A DNA stretch of 64,000 nucleotides from Arthrobacter zhaoxinii (GTDB lineage: Bacteria; Actinomycetota; Actinomycetes; Actinomycetales; Micrococcaceae): positions 620,001 through 684,000 of the forward strand of contig NZ_JANFLT010000006.1 of NCBI RefSeq assembly GCF_024385505.1, written 5' to 3'. Below the pieces are notes generated by a model. That model saw only the letters and a list, made by a program, of their open reading frames with translations. It was not told the origin of the DNA and did no database searches. Both the position numbers and the translations under genes were made by a program. Below are positions 29,634 to 37,560 of this stretch, in pieces; position 1 is the first letter of the stretch; the number at the start of each line of letters is the position of its first letter.

Positions 29634-29674
29634 AGATCCCTGACCTGCAGCTATGCAGGTCAGGGATCTTTTTT
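29634..29674 (+). terminator. Intrinsic terminator after tRNA-Asn copy 1
   Basis: AGATCCCTGACCTGCA and its perfect complement form a 16-base stem around a 4-base loop, followed by six Ts. It also overlaps the stop of the NUDIX gene coming the other way. Confidence 0.93.
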
Positions 29675-30128
29675 ATGTGCTCGGGAGTACGGGTGGACTC
29701 TCCGCCAGATCCCCTAGCCTGGCGCCCAGTCCGCCGGCAAGGACATGTGCCTGGGGGAGCGGCATCCACCAGCAGGTCCACGAGACCGGTGAGCCGCCGC
29801 CCTCCGGATCCGGTTCTCCCGCCACCCAGCGGGCGGAGACGCTGCTGGCCGGAACCTCCAGCTGGAAGAAGTGCCGGGTTGCTGTCTCGGGCCGCAGAGG
29901 CCGCAGGTCGTAAACGGATTCGCCGAGGTACCTCCGCACCTTTCCGGCCATCCCGGTCTCTTCATACAGTTCGCGGACCGCCGCATCGGCCGGCTCTTCG
30001 CCCGGCCGGACCGTTCCCGCCGGGACCTGCACACCCGTGATTTCCATCGATACTGCGTTATGGGTGAAGACAAGCAAGTGATCCTGCTGCACCGCGTAGC
30101 AGACGACTTTCCGGACCGGTTTAATCAT
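29673..30128 (-). CDS. NUDIX hydrolase
   Basis: The 151-residue protein has a full Nudix box, GTVRPGEEPADAAVRELYEE followed by TGM (about residues 38-60), which binds metal and hydrolyses a nucleoside diphosphate linked to another group. The substrate is not predictable. ATG at 30128 starts MIKPVRKVVCYAV, fitting the family. It lies between two identical tRNA-Asn genes on the opposite strand. Confidence 0.87.
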   Translation of the reverse strand: MIKPVRKVVCYAVQQDHLLVFTHNAVSMEITGVQVPAGTVRPGEEPADAAVRELYEETGMAGKVRRYLGESVYDLRPLRPETATRHFFQLEVPASSVSARWVAGEPDPEGGGSPVSWTCWWMPLPQAHVLAGGLGARLGDLAESPPVLPST

Positions 30129-30196
30129 GGGCAACTGTCTCACAGGCCGGCAACGCGGCGTCGGAACTACCAACGGCGGAGTCCCGGGCGGACTGG

Positions 30197-30226
30197 TTCG
30201 GAAGGACCGGCAATTTACTGTATAGT
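30197..30226 (+). promoter_or_regulatory. Candidate promoter of tRNA-Asn copy 2
   Basis: TATAGT at 30221-30226 is a good -10 element 15 bases before the tRNA. TTCGGA at 30197-30202 is a weak -35 at 18-base spacing. Confidence 0.45.
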
Positions 30227-30240
30227 TGAGGACGCCGCTT

Positions 30241-30313
30241 TCCCCCGTAGCTCAATTGGCAGAGCATTCGACTGTTAATCGAAGGGTTACTGGTTCGAGT
30301 CCAGTCGGGGGAG
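30241..30313 (+). tRNA. tRNA-Asn (GTT), copy 2
   Basis: This gene is identical over all 73 bases to the copy at 29555-29627, including anticodon GTT and the absence of an encoded CCA. The flanks share only CGCTT or similar just upstream, so the duplication is old or limited to the tRNA. An imperfect hairpin ending in T5 at about 30318-30363 follows and is the likely terminator. Confidence 0.97.
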
Positions 30314-30391
30314 CAACGCAAAAGGGTCTGTGACCGGGTTTACCCGTGTTGCAGGCCCTTTTTCGTGGGAAATTCACCGATCCTCCCGCGG

Positions 30392-30446
30392 TCTGTCCGG
30401 ATCCCTGCACTCTGTCCGGTTTCCTGCGGTGCGTGGAGCAGGGATC
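30392..30446. repeat. Dispersed palindromic repeat, copy C
   Basis: Starts TCTGTCCGGATCCCTGC and aligns over about 55 bases with the copies near 8947 and 10075. ATCCCTGC and GCAGGGAT form its arms. The surrounding 30314-30756 gap otherwise holds the tRNA terminator, featureless sequence, a palindrome AAGCATGCTT at 30669-30678 and the promoter region of the sugar porter. Confidence 0.75.
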
Positions 30447-30702
30447 TGTACAAAACGTAGGGATCTGAACCCGCAGCGACTTTCCGGTGCCCTGAACCTG
30501 TGAGGTAAGCGACATCGGGCAGGTTCTCCTCACCTAGTTCCGATTCCCCGACAGGACGGCCGGCCCCGGCGCCCGGGCCGGAATTCCGGTGCAGCGGCCT
30601 TTCAACACCACGGCGGGTTGTCCCGTGTTTCTGCTGTTGGAGCCGCGCTTCGGCTACCGTGCATGAACAAGCATGCTTAGTGTTATGCGTAGGCTTAAGT
30701 GT

Positions 30703-30718
30703 TTTGACACCAGTCACG
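30703..30718 (+). promoter_or_regulatory. Promoter -35 element and CRP-like site before the sugar porter
   Basis: TTGACA at 30704-30709 is a consensus -35 element. The same bases form TTTGA-N6-TCACG, 8 of 10 matches to the CRP/GlxR consensus TGTGA-N6-TCACA, 39 bases before the start codon. Overlap of the two would suit repression. Confidence 0.45.
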
Positions 30719-30756
30719 TGTACGCAGCTAGTTGAGTAGAAAACGAGGAACGGTCG

Positions 30757-32193
30757 ATGGGCGCGACTCAGCCAGGACCTAACAACGGCAAATCCGAACG
30801 GGTGGCCCACCCCGGCAGGGTGATTGGTGTCACCGTTGCCGCAGCAGTGGGCGGATTGCTTTTCGGGTTCGATACCGCAGTAATCAACGGCGCGGTCGAT
30901 GCCATCGGCGAGGAATTCACCCTCAGCCCGGGCATCCTCGGCTTCACCGTGGCCATCACGCTGCTGGGCTGTGCCGCCGGCGCCTGGTTCGCCGGCCAGC
31001 TGGCCGACAAGCTTGGACGCAAGCTGGTCATGGTCGGTGCCGCCGTACTCTTTGCAGCCAACTCCGTGGGATCCGCACTGGCATTCAGCGAATGGGACCT
31101 GATGCTCTGGCGGCTGGTCGGAGGTTTGGCCATCGGCACCGCATCCGTCATCGCCCCCGGCTACATTGCCGAGGTTGCCCCAGCAAAATGGCGCGGCGCG
31201 CTGGGCTCCGTCCAGCAGCTGGCCATCACCATCGGTATTTTTGCCGCACTGCTTTCCGACGCCTTCCTGGCCAATACGGCCGGCAGCGCGCTGGGCGAAC
31301 TTTGGTGGGGCCTGCCGGCCTGGCGCTGGATGCTGCTGGTCGGGGTCCTGCCCGCCATCGTCTACGGTGTCCTGGCACTCACCATTCCGGAATCCCCGCA
31401 GTACCTCGTCCGGAAGAACCGCGACGCGGAAGCCGCCAAGGTCCTCACCACCATCTCCGGCGTGACGGACACGGACCGCAAGATCGCCGACATCCGCGAC
31501 AGCTTCAAGAGCCCGCAGCCGACCTTCCGGGACCTGCGCGGGCCCAAGTTCGGACTGCAGCCCATTCTCTGGGTCGGCATGGCAATCGCCGCGTTCCAGC
31601 AGCTGGTCGGCATCAACGCGATCTTCTACTACTCCACCACCCTGTGGAAGTCCGTAGGCTTCAGTGAGAGCGACTCCTTCACGACGTCGGTGATCACTTC
31701 GATCGTGAACGTGCTGATGACACTGGTCGCCATTGTGTTCGTGGACCGCATCGGCCGACGCAAGCTGCTGATGATCGGTTCGGCCGGTATGTTCGTAGGC
31801 CTGCTGGCAGCCACCGTTTCGTTCTTCCAGGCCGTGGACGTAGACGGTGAAGTCTCCCTGCCCGGCATCTGGGGCCCGGTTGCCCTGGTGGGCGCGAACC
31901 TCTTCGTGGTCTTCTTTGCGGCAACCTGGGGACCGGTCATGTGGGTTACCCTGGGCGAGGTCTTCCCGAACAACATCCGTTCCCTGGCCCTGGGCCTGGG
32001 CGCCATGGTCAACTGGATCTTCAATTTCATCGTTACCCTTGCCTTCCCGTGGGTCAGCGATAACTTCGGAGTCTGGATCATGTACGCCATCTTTACCGCG
32101 TTCGCGGTGCTGTCCTTCTGGTTCGTGAAGACCAAACTTCCCGAGCTGTCCGGCCGCGAACTCGAGGACCGCGAGGGCCTCGAAACGTCCTGA
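30757..32193 (+). CDS. Sugar porter family MFS transporter
   Basis: A 478-residue inner-membrane protein with twelve hydrophobic segments and the sugar-porter motifs: GFDTAVINGA in helix 1, an RXGRR-type loop (DKLGRK), IPESPQYLVRK after helix 6, QQLVGINAIFYYS in helix 7, and DRIGRRKLLM. It most resembles proton/sugar symporters such as GlcP or XylE. The sugar is not known. It stands alone with its own promoter region. Confidence 0.92.
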   Translation: MGATQPGPNNGKSERVAHPGRVIGVTVAAAVGGLLFGFDTAVINGAVDAIGEEFTLSPGILGFTVAITLLGCAAGAWFAGQLADKLGRKLVMVGAAVLFAANSVGSALAFSEWDLMLWRLVGGLAIGTASVIAPGYIAEVAPAKWRGALGSVQQLAITIGIFAALLSDAFLANTAGSALGELWWGLPAWRWMLLVGVLPAIVYGVLALTIPESPQYLVRKNRDAEAAKVLTTISGVTDTDRKIADIRDSFKSPQPTFRDLRGPKFGLQPILWVGMAIAAFQQLVGINAIFYYSTTLWKSVGFSESDSFTTSVITSIVNVLMTLVAIVFVDRIGRRKLLMIGSAGMFVGLLAATVSFFQAVDVDGEVSLPGIWGPVALVGANLFVVFFAATWGPVMWVTLGEVFPNNIRSLALGLGAMVNWIFNFIVTLAFPWVSDNFGVWIMYAIFTAFAVLSFWFVKTKLPELSGRELEDREGLETS

Positions 32194-32294
32194 CGTGCCA
32201 TTGGTGCGGATGGGCAGACTGATAACGCTGAGGAGAATGGTAATTTGGGGTTATGGCAACGGTGAATACTGAACAGGGGACGGAGGCTGGGCGC

Positions 32295-33083
32295 ATGAAC
32301 CGCTCCGCTAGCACTCGGACACAGCGAACGGCGGGGAGCTCGTCGCTGGTGGGGCTGGCGAAAGTCATGGCCCGCCTGACGCCGCGCCAGCTGAATGACG
32401 AGTTCGCCCTCGCCACAGCCGAAATGAAGCAGAAGGGCATCAAAGCCGGCATTGCCGCGGCCTTCATGGTGGTGGCGCTGCTGATGGTTGCGGCTTTGGC
32501 CATCTCGCTTCTTGTTGCCGGCATCATGGCGCTGTCACTGATCATGGCGCCCTGGCTGGCTGCGCTGCTGGTCGCCGCCCTGTTCCTGGTGATCGCGGGT
32601 ATTGCCGGATTCATCGGCTACAGCCGCTTCAAGAAGGCGCTGCCGCTGCTTCCCGAGGAGGCCATCCGCGGCGTGCGTTACGACCTCGGCGTGCTGAAGG
32701 AAGGCCGCAGCTTCGACCCGGCTACCCTGGATAAGCCCAAGGAGCCGAAGGAAAAGAAGGACAAGAAGGCTGAGAAGGCGGACAAGCCTGAAGGCCCGAA
32801 GCCGCCCACCCCCGAGGAGCTGCGCACCCGTGCACGCCAGCGCCGCGAGCATATTGCCGCAGTCCGGGACGGACTGGGCGAGAAAGTGGACGTCAAAGCC
32901 CGCATCCAGGAGCTGAAGTCCCGCCGTGCTGCCGCAGCCCGCACCAACGAAGAAAGCGCTGCCGGTCCTTCGGCGGCCGACGACGTGCTGGCACTGATCA
33001 AGGAACGCTGGCAGCCGCTTTCGGTCATGGTCGCCTCGCTGCTGGCGCTGCTCATCATGTCCCGCCGGCTCGCGCGAAAGTAA
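32295..33083 (+). CDS. Holin-X family membrane protein fused to a DUF3618-like domain
   Basis: A 262-residue protein. Residues 10-110 match the actinobacterial holin-X (Phage_holin_3_6) pattern: LVGLAKVMARLTPRQLNDEF then two hydrophobic helices. A Lys/Glu/Pro-rich linker follows, and residues about 175-262 (RREHIAAVRDGLGEKVDVKA plus a terminal helix) look like DUF3618. ATG at 32295 has GGAGG 8 bases upstream; ATG at 32253 lacks a good site. Despite the name, such proteins are usually chromosomal and not lytic. Function unknown. Confidence 0.75.
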   Translation: MNRSASTRTQRTAGSSSLVGLAKVMARLTPRQLNDEFALATAEMKQKGIKAGIAAAFMVVALLMVAALAISLLVAGIMALSLIMAPWLAALLVAALFLVIAGIAGFIGYSRFKKALPLLPEEAIRGVRYDLGVLKEGRSFDPATLDKPKEPKEKKDKKAEKADKPEGPKPPTPEELRTRARQRREHIAAVRDGLGEKVDVKARIQELKSRRAAAARTNEESAAGPSAADDVLALIKERWQPLSVMVASLLALLIMSRRLARK

Positions 33084-33119
33084 GCTGTACTCGTACATCT
33101 TTGACGAGGGGAACGGACC

Positions 33120-33761
33120 GTGATCAGATTCGTCGGTGCCGGAGCGCGTCCCGATACGGAACTCACCGTATTGGAACGGTTCTGGACCCTACCGAATCTG
33201 GTCACGGTCCTTCGTTTTCTGGGCATCCCCCTGTTTGTGCTGTTCGTCAGCGAGGACCGCTACGGGAGTGCGTTCCTCACGCTGGTAGCGGTGGGCAGCA
33301 CCGACTGGATCGACGGCTATCTGGCCCGCCGGCTGAACCAGGTCTCAACCACCGGACAGTGGCTGGACCCGGTAGCGGACCGGCTCGCGCTGATCATCGT
33401 GGCCGCCACCTTCGTGGTGGATGGCATCGCACCTGTGTGGCTGATCCTCAGCATCGCCGTTCCGGACGCCGTCCTGATCGTCAACTCCCTGCTGCTCTTC
33501 CACGGCAATCCGGACCTGCCGGTCAGTCTCGTCGGAAAAATCCGGACAGCACTTCTGCTTCTGGGTGCACCCCTGCTGCTGCTGGGCCGGGTGGACGGGT
33601 ATGACTACCAGTGGCTCTCCTCCGCCGGTTCCGCCGTGCTGGCACTGGGCTGCATCGGCCATGTGGCGGCAGCCGCCGGGTACCTGGCAGCCGCGTGGCG
33701 CAAATACCTGCACCAGCGGGATTCCGTTTCCGCCGGAACCGGAACCGGCTATGCACCCTAG
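33120..33761 (+). CDS. CDP-alcohol phosphatidyltransferase family protein
   Basis: The 213-residue integral membrane protein has the catalytic signature D-x2-DG-x2-AR-x8-G-x3-D-x3-D, seen as DWIDGYLARR then TTGQWLDPVADR at about residues 60-87. This binds CDP-diacylglycerol and metal for phospholipid headgroup transfer. It could be a phosphatidylglycerophosphate synthase or relative; the acceptor is not certain. It starts with GTG after GAGGGGAACG. Confidence 0.88.
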   Translation: MIRFVGAGARPDTELTVLERFWTLPNLVTVLRFLGIPLFVLFVSEDRYGSAFLTLVAVGSTDWIDGYLARRLNQVSTTGQWLDPVADRLALIIVAATFVVDGIAPVWLILSIAVPDAVLIVNSLLLFHGNPDLPVSLVGKIRTALLLLGAPLLLLGRVDGYDYQWLSSAGSAVLALGCIGHVAAAAGYLAAAWRKYLHQRDSVSAGTGTGYAP

Positions 33762-33803
33762 GCCGGCTTCCGGCCGCCCGCGCCGCGGATTCCAGCCCGG
33801 GCC

Positions 33804-34742
33804 GTGCCGATGGTAGGCGTCGCCGTCGCCTGCGCCCTCGCAAGTGCCTTCTTCCTGGCTTTCGGCGCTCAGCGCCAAGGCAGCGCGGTGAAGGCCGACA
33901 CGGGCGGCCTGGCCCTGAATACCTCCCAGATCAGCCGGCTGCTGCGCAACCCCCGGTGGCTTCTTGGCCTCCTGCTGCTGGGCACCGGCATGGCCCTGAA
34001 CGTGGCGGCACTGTCGATGGCGCCCCTGACCGTGGTGCAGCCGATCGGTTCCATTGCGCTGGTGATTACCACCGTGGTGAATTCACGGGATCAGGGCCTG
34101 CACATGAACCGCATTACCGTCGCGGCCATTACCGCGTGCGTGGCGGGCAGCATGCTGTTCGTGTCCCTGGCCATCATGGTCACCCGCACCGAGCAGGTAG
34201 TGGAGCCGCGGCAGGAAGTGACGATTGTCCTCATCCTCGCCGTCGTCGTGGTCTTCTTCGGTGGCCTGAACCTGGTCTTCGGCAAGCGGCTCCGTGCAAT
34301 CGCGCACATTCTGGGTGCCGGCATCCTGTTCGGGTTCGTGGCCGTCCTGACGAAGGTTATTGCCGGTGACCTGCTCAACCCCAACGGCCGGTTCCTGCTG
34401 AACGTGCCCTGGTACACCATCGTGGCGATTGCAGCCGCCGGCGCACTGGGGTCCTGGTTTGTGCAGAACGCCTATTCCAGCGGGCCGCCGGACCTGGTGA
34501 TCGCAGGACTGACCGTCATTGACCCCATGGTGGGGATAGCCATCGGCATCGGCGTCCTGCACGAACTGCGGCCGGATGTTCCGGCCGTCGCCGCGGTGGC
34601 CATGTCCGTGGCGGCCTTGATTGCTATTGTTGGGGTCGTTGCCCTCTCGCGGTATCACCCTGACGTTATCCAGCGTCGGAATGAAGAGCGGAGGCGGCAA
34701 AAGCCGGCCTCAAAAAACCCGAAAGCAGGACCACCAACGTGA
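33804..34742 (+). CDS. DMT/NIPA-like membrane transporter
   Basis: A 312-residue protein with about nine hydrophobic segments, an SMAPLTVVQPIGSIALV motif in the first half and GLTVIDPMVGIAIGIG in the second, typical of EamA/NIPA-like members of the drug/metabolite transporter superfamily. The substrate is unknown. Starts at GTG 33804 or ATG 33810 are both possible. The stop overlaps the start of the glycosyltransferase by 4 bases, so the two are probably made together. Confidence 0.78.
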   Translation: MPMVGVAVACALASAFFLAFGAQRQGSAVKADTGGLALNTSQISRLLRNPRWLLGLLLLGTGMALNVAALSMAPLTVVQPIGSIALVITTVVNSRDQGLHMNRITVAAITACVAGSMLFVSLAIMVTRTEQVVEPRQEVTIVLILAVVVVFFGGLNLVFGKRLRAIAHILGAGILFGFVAVLTKVIAGDLLNPNGRFLLNVPWYTIVAIAAAGALGSWFVQNAYSSGPPDLVIAGLTVIDPMVGIAIGIGVLHELRPDVPAVAAVAMSVAALIAIVGVVALSRYHPDVIQRRNEERRRQKPASKNPKAGPPT

Positions 34743-35938
34743 CCGACGCCCCGGTAGACCAACCGCTGACTGTCCTCATTGCCTGTGACACCTATCCTCC
34801 CCACCTGAACGGTGCCGCGCAGTTCGGCTACCGGCTGGCCCGGGGGATGCACGGGCGCGGGCACAACGTCCATGTCCTGGCACCGAATGACGTCAACGGC
34901 GGGAGCCGCAGCGATCTCGGGGGTGAGTGGCCGGTGCACCGGCTCCGTTCCCACGGGGTTCCCACACACGAGTACTGGCGGATCTGCCTGCCCTGGGAGA
35001 TTAAAAAAGAAATCGCACTGCTCTTCGACCGGGTGCAGCCCGACGTCGTGCACATCCAGTGCCACTACATGGTGGGGGAGTACACCCTCTACGAGGCCCG
35101 CAGGCGCGGGATCCGCGTCATTGCGACCAACCACTTCATGCCGGCCAACCTGGATCCGTTCCTGCCCTTCCCCAAGTGGCTGAAACGGATCGTCGCGACC
35201 AACTCCTGGAAGGACATGGGCAAGGTGATGGGCCAGGCGCAGGTGGTCACCACCCCCACACCGCTGGCCGCCGAGGCCATGTACCGCCATGCCTTCCTGC
35301 ATGACGTGATGGCGTTGTCCAACGGCATTGACGCATCGGTGTATGAACTGCATCCGGGGGAGAAGATTCCCCCGCACGAGGCGCCCACGGTCCTGTTCGT
35401 CGGCCGGCTGGCCGAGGAAAAACACGTGGACGTCCTCATCGACGCCGTAGCCAAAACCCCGGCCCATCTCGGTGTGCGGGCGGAGATTGTCGGCGGCGGC
35501 GAGGTCCGCACCGCACTCGAAGCCCAGGTGCAGCGGCTGGGACTGCAGGACCGGGTGGTGTTCCGCGGGCTGATCTCAGACGCCGAACTGCGCGAGGCCT
35601 ATCTGAAGGCCGATCTGTTCTGCATGCCCGGCACCGCCGAGCTGCAGTCCCTGGTGACGCTGGAGGCAATGTCGGCGTCCAAGCCGGTCCTGCTCGCCGA
35701 TGCCATGGCCCTGCCGCACCTCGTGGAGAAGGGGCGCAACGGCTACCTCTTTACGCCCGGCGACAGCGACGAGTTGTCCGGCCGCATCACGGAGATCCTT
35801 GAACTCTCCCCGGAAGACCGGCAGAAGATGGGCAGGACGAGCCGCGACATGGTGGACCGGCACAGCCTGGAAGCCACGCTGTCCACCTTTGAAGATCTCT
35901 ATCGGGGCGATCCCGGGAGACCGGTGCCTGCGGCCTGA
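34739..35938 (+). CDS. GT4-family glycosyltransferase
   Basis: A 399-residue GT-B enzyme. The N-terminal domain opens LTVLIACDTYPPHLNGAAQF and the C-terminal donor-binding domain has VLFVGRLAEEKHVDVLI near residue 219 and the E-x7-E-like region PGTAELQSLVTLEAMSA near 298. It resembles GDP-mannose-dependent mannosyltransferases that build phosphatidylinositol mannosides or related lipids; donor and acceptor are inferred only. GTG start, coupled to the transporter gene. Confidence 0.87.
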   Translation: MTDAPVDQPLTVLIACDTYPPHLNGAAQFGYRLARGMHGRGHNVHVLAPNDVNGGSRSDLGGEWPVHRLRSHGVPTHEYWRICLPWEIKKEIALLFDRVQPDVVHIQCHYMVGEYTLYEARRRGIRVIATNHFMPANLDPFLPFPKWLKRIVATNSWKDMGKVMGQAQVVTTPTPLAAEAMYRHAFLHDVMALSNGIDASVYELHPGEKIPPHEAPTVLFVGRLAEEKHVDVLIDAVAKTPAHLGVRAEIVGGGEVRTALEAQVQRLGLQDRVVFRGLISDAELREAYLKADLFCMPGTAELQSLVTLEAMSASKPVLLADAMALPHLVEKGRNGYLFTPGDSDELSGRITEILELSPEDRQKMGRTSRDMVDRHSLEATLSTFEDLYRGDPGRPVPAA

Positions 35939-36009
35939 TTGGTTGTCCGGTCCCCGGACACACTAGGATGGCATCGTTGCCTTTGGGCACCGATGCCTTT
36001 CCGGCACCG

Positions 36010-36083
36010 GGGGCTGTAGCTCAGCTGGTCAGAGCAGCGGACTCATAATCCGTGGGTCGTGGGTTCAAGCCCCACCAGCCCTA
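36010..36083 (+). tRNA. tRNA with CAT anticodon (Met, or Ile2 decoding AUA)
   Basis: A 74-base cloverleaf: acceptor GGGGCTG/CAGCCCT with a G-T first pair, D-arm AGCTCAGCTGGTCAGAGC, anticodon loop CTCATAA, T-loop TTCAAGC, discriminator A, no encoded CCA. CAT fits elongator tRNA-Met. It also fits tRNA-Ile2, in which TilS changes C34 to lysidine. Sequence features visible here do not settle it. The initiator type is excluded by the paired acceptor end. Confidence 0.92.
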
Positions 36084-36088
36084 CAAGA

Positions 36089-36126
36089 TTCCGGGCCTTC
36101 CAAGAGATTGGGAGGCCCGGATTTTT
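36089..36126 (+). terminator. Intrinsic terminator after the CAT tRNA
   Basis: TTCCGGGCCTTCC pairs with GGGAGGCCCGGAT around an 8-base loop and is followed by a T-run. The rest of the gap up to 36224 shows nothing identifiable. Confidence 0.88.
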
Positions 36127-36224
36127 CTTTGGTCAGGTGCCCGGCGATGCGCTTCCGGCCGGCGCCAGCATTGGCCTCAGCATTCCTTGCCGCCCGAATA
36201 ATTCCCGCGGCACGTTGTGATCGT

Positions 36225-36242
36225 TGTTACTGGTGGGTAACA
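36225..36242. promoter_or_regulatory. Inverted repeat TGTTAC-N6-GTAACA before the acyl-CoA dehydrogenase
   Basis: Perfect 6-base arms 68 bases before the start codon form a candidate operator for a TetR- or GntR-type fatty-acid regulator. An overlapping TGTGA-N6-TTACT (36216-36231) matches the CRP consensus at 8 of 10 positions. Confidence 0.5.
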
Positions 36243-36309
36243 TAGGCTCAGCCGGTTCCCGGACGGGCACCAGTGGATCACCGATGATCAGCAGCGAAGG
36301 ACATTTTCC

Positions 36310-37494
36310 ATGGGAATTATCGACGTCGACAACCTTCCGTACCCGGACGGCGACTTCTACGCATTCGAGGACCTGCTCAGCGACAAGGAGCGCGACCGCC
36401 TGCACGAGATCCGTGCCTGGCTCACCGCCGAGGTCAAGCCGCATGCAGCCGACTGGTGGAACGCCGGGGAATTCCCGCACCACATGATCCCCAAGATCGC
36501 CGAACTGGATGTCATGAGCCCGGTGTACCGCCAGGGTTACTCCAACCTCTTCGCGGGCCTTTGCCACGCCGAGGTGACGCGTGCCGACACGTCCTTCGCC
36601 ACCTTCCTCGGTGTCCACGACGGGCTCTTCACGGGCTCCATTGAGGCCTTGGCCTCCGAGGAGCAGAAGGCCGCCTGGCTCCCGGACATCTACGCCATGA
36701 AGAAGATCGGCGCCTTCGGCCTGACCGAACCGCTGGGCGGATCCGACGTCGCCGGCGGTACCCGCACCACCGCCCGCCGTGAAGGAGATAACTGGATCCT
36801 CAACGGCGAAAAGCGCTGGATCGGCAACGCGACCTTCTCCGACTGGGTGGTCATTTACGCCCGCGACCTCGAAGATAACCAGGTCAAGGGTTTCATGGTG
36901 GATACCAAGACGCCGGGCTACACGGCCACAAAGATTGAAAACAAGATTGCGCTGCGCACGGTTCAGAACGCCGACATCGTCCTGGACAACGTGGTGATCA
37001 GCGACGACTTCCACCTCAAGGGCGCCAACAGCTTCCGCGACACCAACAAGGTCCTGAAGGTTACCCGCCTCGCGGTTGCCTGGCAGGCTGTGGGCCAGCA
37101 GATGGCTGCCTTCGACGTCGCCCGGAAGTACGCCGTGGAGCGCAAGCAGTTCGGCAAGCCGCTGGCATCCTTCCAGCTGGTGCAGGAACAGCTGGTGAAA
37201 ATCCTGGGCAACACCGTCAGCTCTCTGGGCATGATGGTGCGTCTGGCACAGCTCGAGGACCTGGGCCAGGCCAAGGATGAGCAGTCCGCCCTGGCAAAGG
37301 CGTTCACCACGGCGCGCATGCGCGAATCGGTGGCCCTGGGCCGCAGCATCCTGGGTGGAAACGGCATCGTCACCGACTACGGGATGGCCAAGATCTTTGC
37401 CGATGCGGAGGCCATCTACTCGTATGAAGGCACCTACGAGATCAATACCCTGGTCACCGGACGCGCCATCACCGGAGTTGCCGCGTTCGTCTAA
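36310..37494 (+). CDS. Acyl-CoA dehydrogenase family protein, glutaryl-CoA dehydrogenase/ACX4-like clade
   Basis: This 394-residue FAD enzyme oxidises an acyl-CoA at the alpha-beta bond. FAD-site motifs are AFGLTEPLGGSD near residue 137 and LNGEKRWIGNATF near 163; the catalytic base is Glu373 in YSYEGTYEINTLVTGRAITG. The GEKRWIGN and YEGTYEINTLVTGR patterns are closest to glutaryl-CoA dehydrogenases and the plant short-chain oxidase ACX4. The substrate is inferred only. ATG follows GAAGGA. It is monocistronic. Confidence 0.88.
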   Translation: MGIIDVDNLPYPDGDFYAFEDLLSDKERDRLHEIRAWLTAEVKPHAADWWNAGEFPHHMIPKIAELDVMSPVYRQGYSNLFAGLCHAEVTRADTSFATFLGVHDGLFTGSIEALASEEQKAAWLPDIYAMKKIGAFGLTEPLGGSDVAGGTRTTARREGDNWILNGEKRWIGNATFSDWVVIYARDLEDNQVKGFMVDTKTPGYTATKIENKIALRTVQNADIVLDNVVISDDFHLKGANSFRDTNKVLKVTRLAVAWQAVGQQMAAFDVARKYAVERKQFGKPLASFQLVQEQLVKILGNTVSSLGMMVRLAQLEDLGQAKDEQSALAKAFTTARMRESVALGRSILGGNGIVTDYGMAKIFADAEAIYSYEGTYEINTLVTGRAITGVAAFV

Positions 37495-37524
37495 ACCTGT
37501 GACGTAACCGGGACCAGCAAAGAA

Positions 37525-37560
37525 CCCCGGCCGGATCCTGTCAAAGGGTCCGGCCGGGAT
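37525..37560. terminator. GC hairpin between convergent genes
   Basis: CCCCGGCCGGATCC pairs with GGGTCCGGCCGGG between the acyl-CoA dehydrogenase and the M23 gene; it overlaps the last codons of the latter. There is no long T-run. Confidence 0.6.

Noticed and set aside
29555-30313. Integrated element between the two tRNA-Asn genes
   Set aside because: Only one NUDIX gene lies between them, with no integrase or shared att-like flank.
32295-33083. Prophage remnant suggested by the holin-like protein
   Set aside because: No phage structural, integrase or lysis genes are nearby; holin-X proteins are common chromosomal proteins in actinobacteria.
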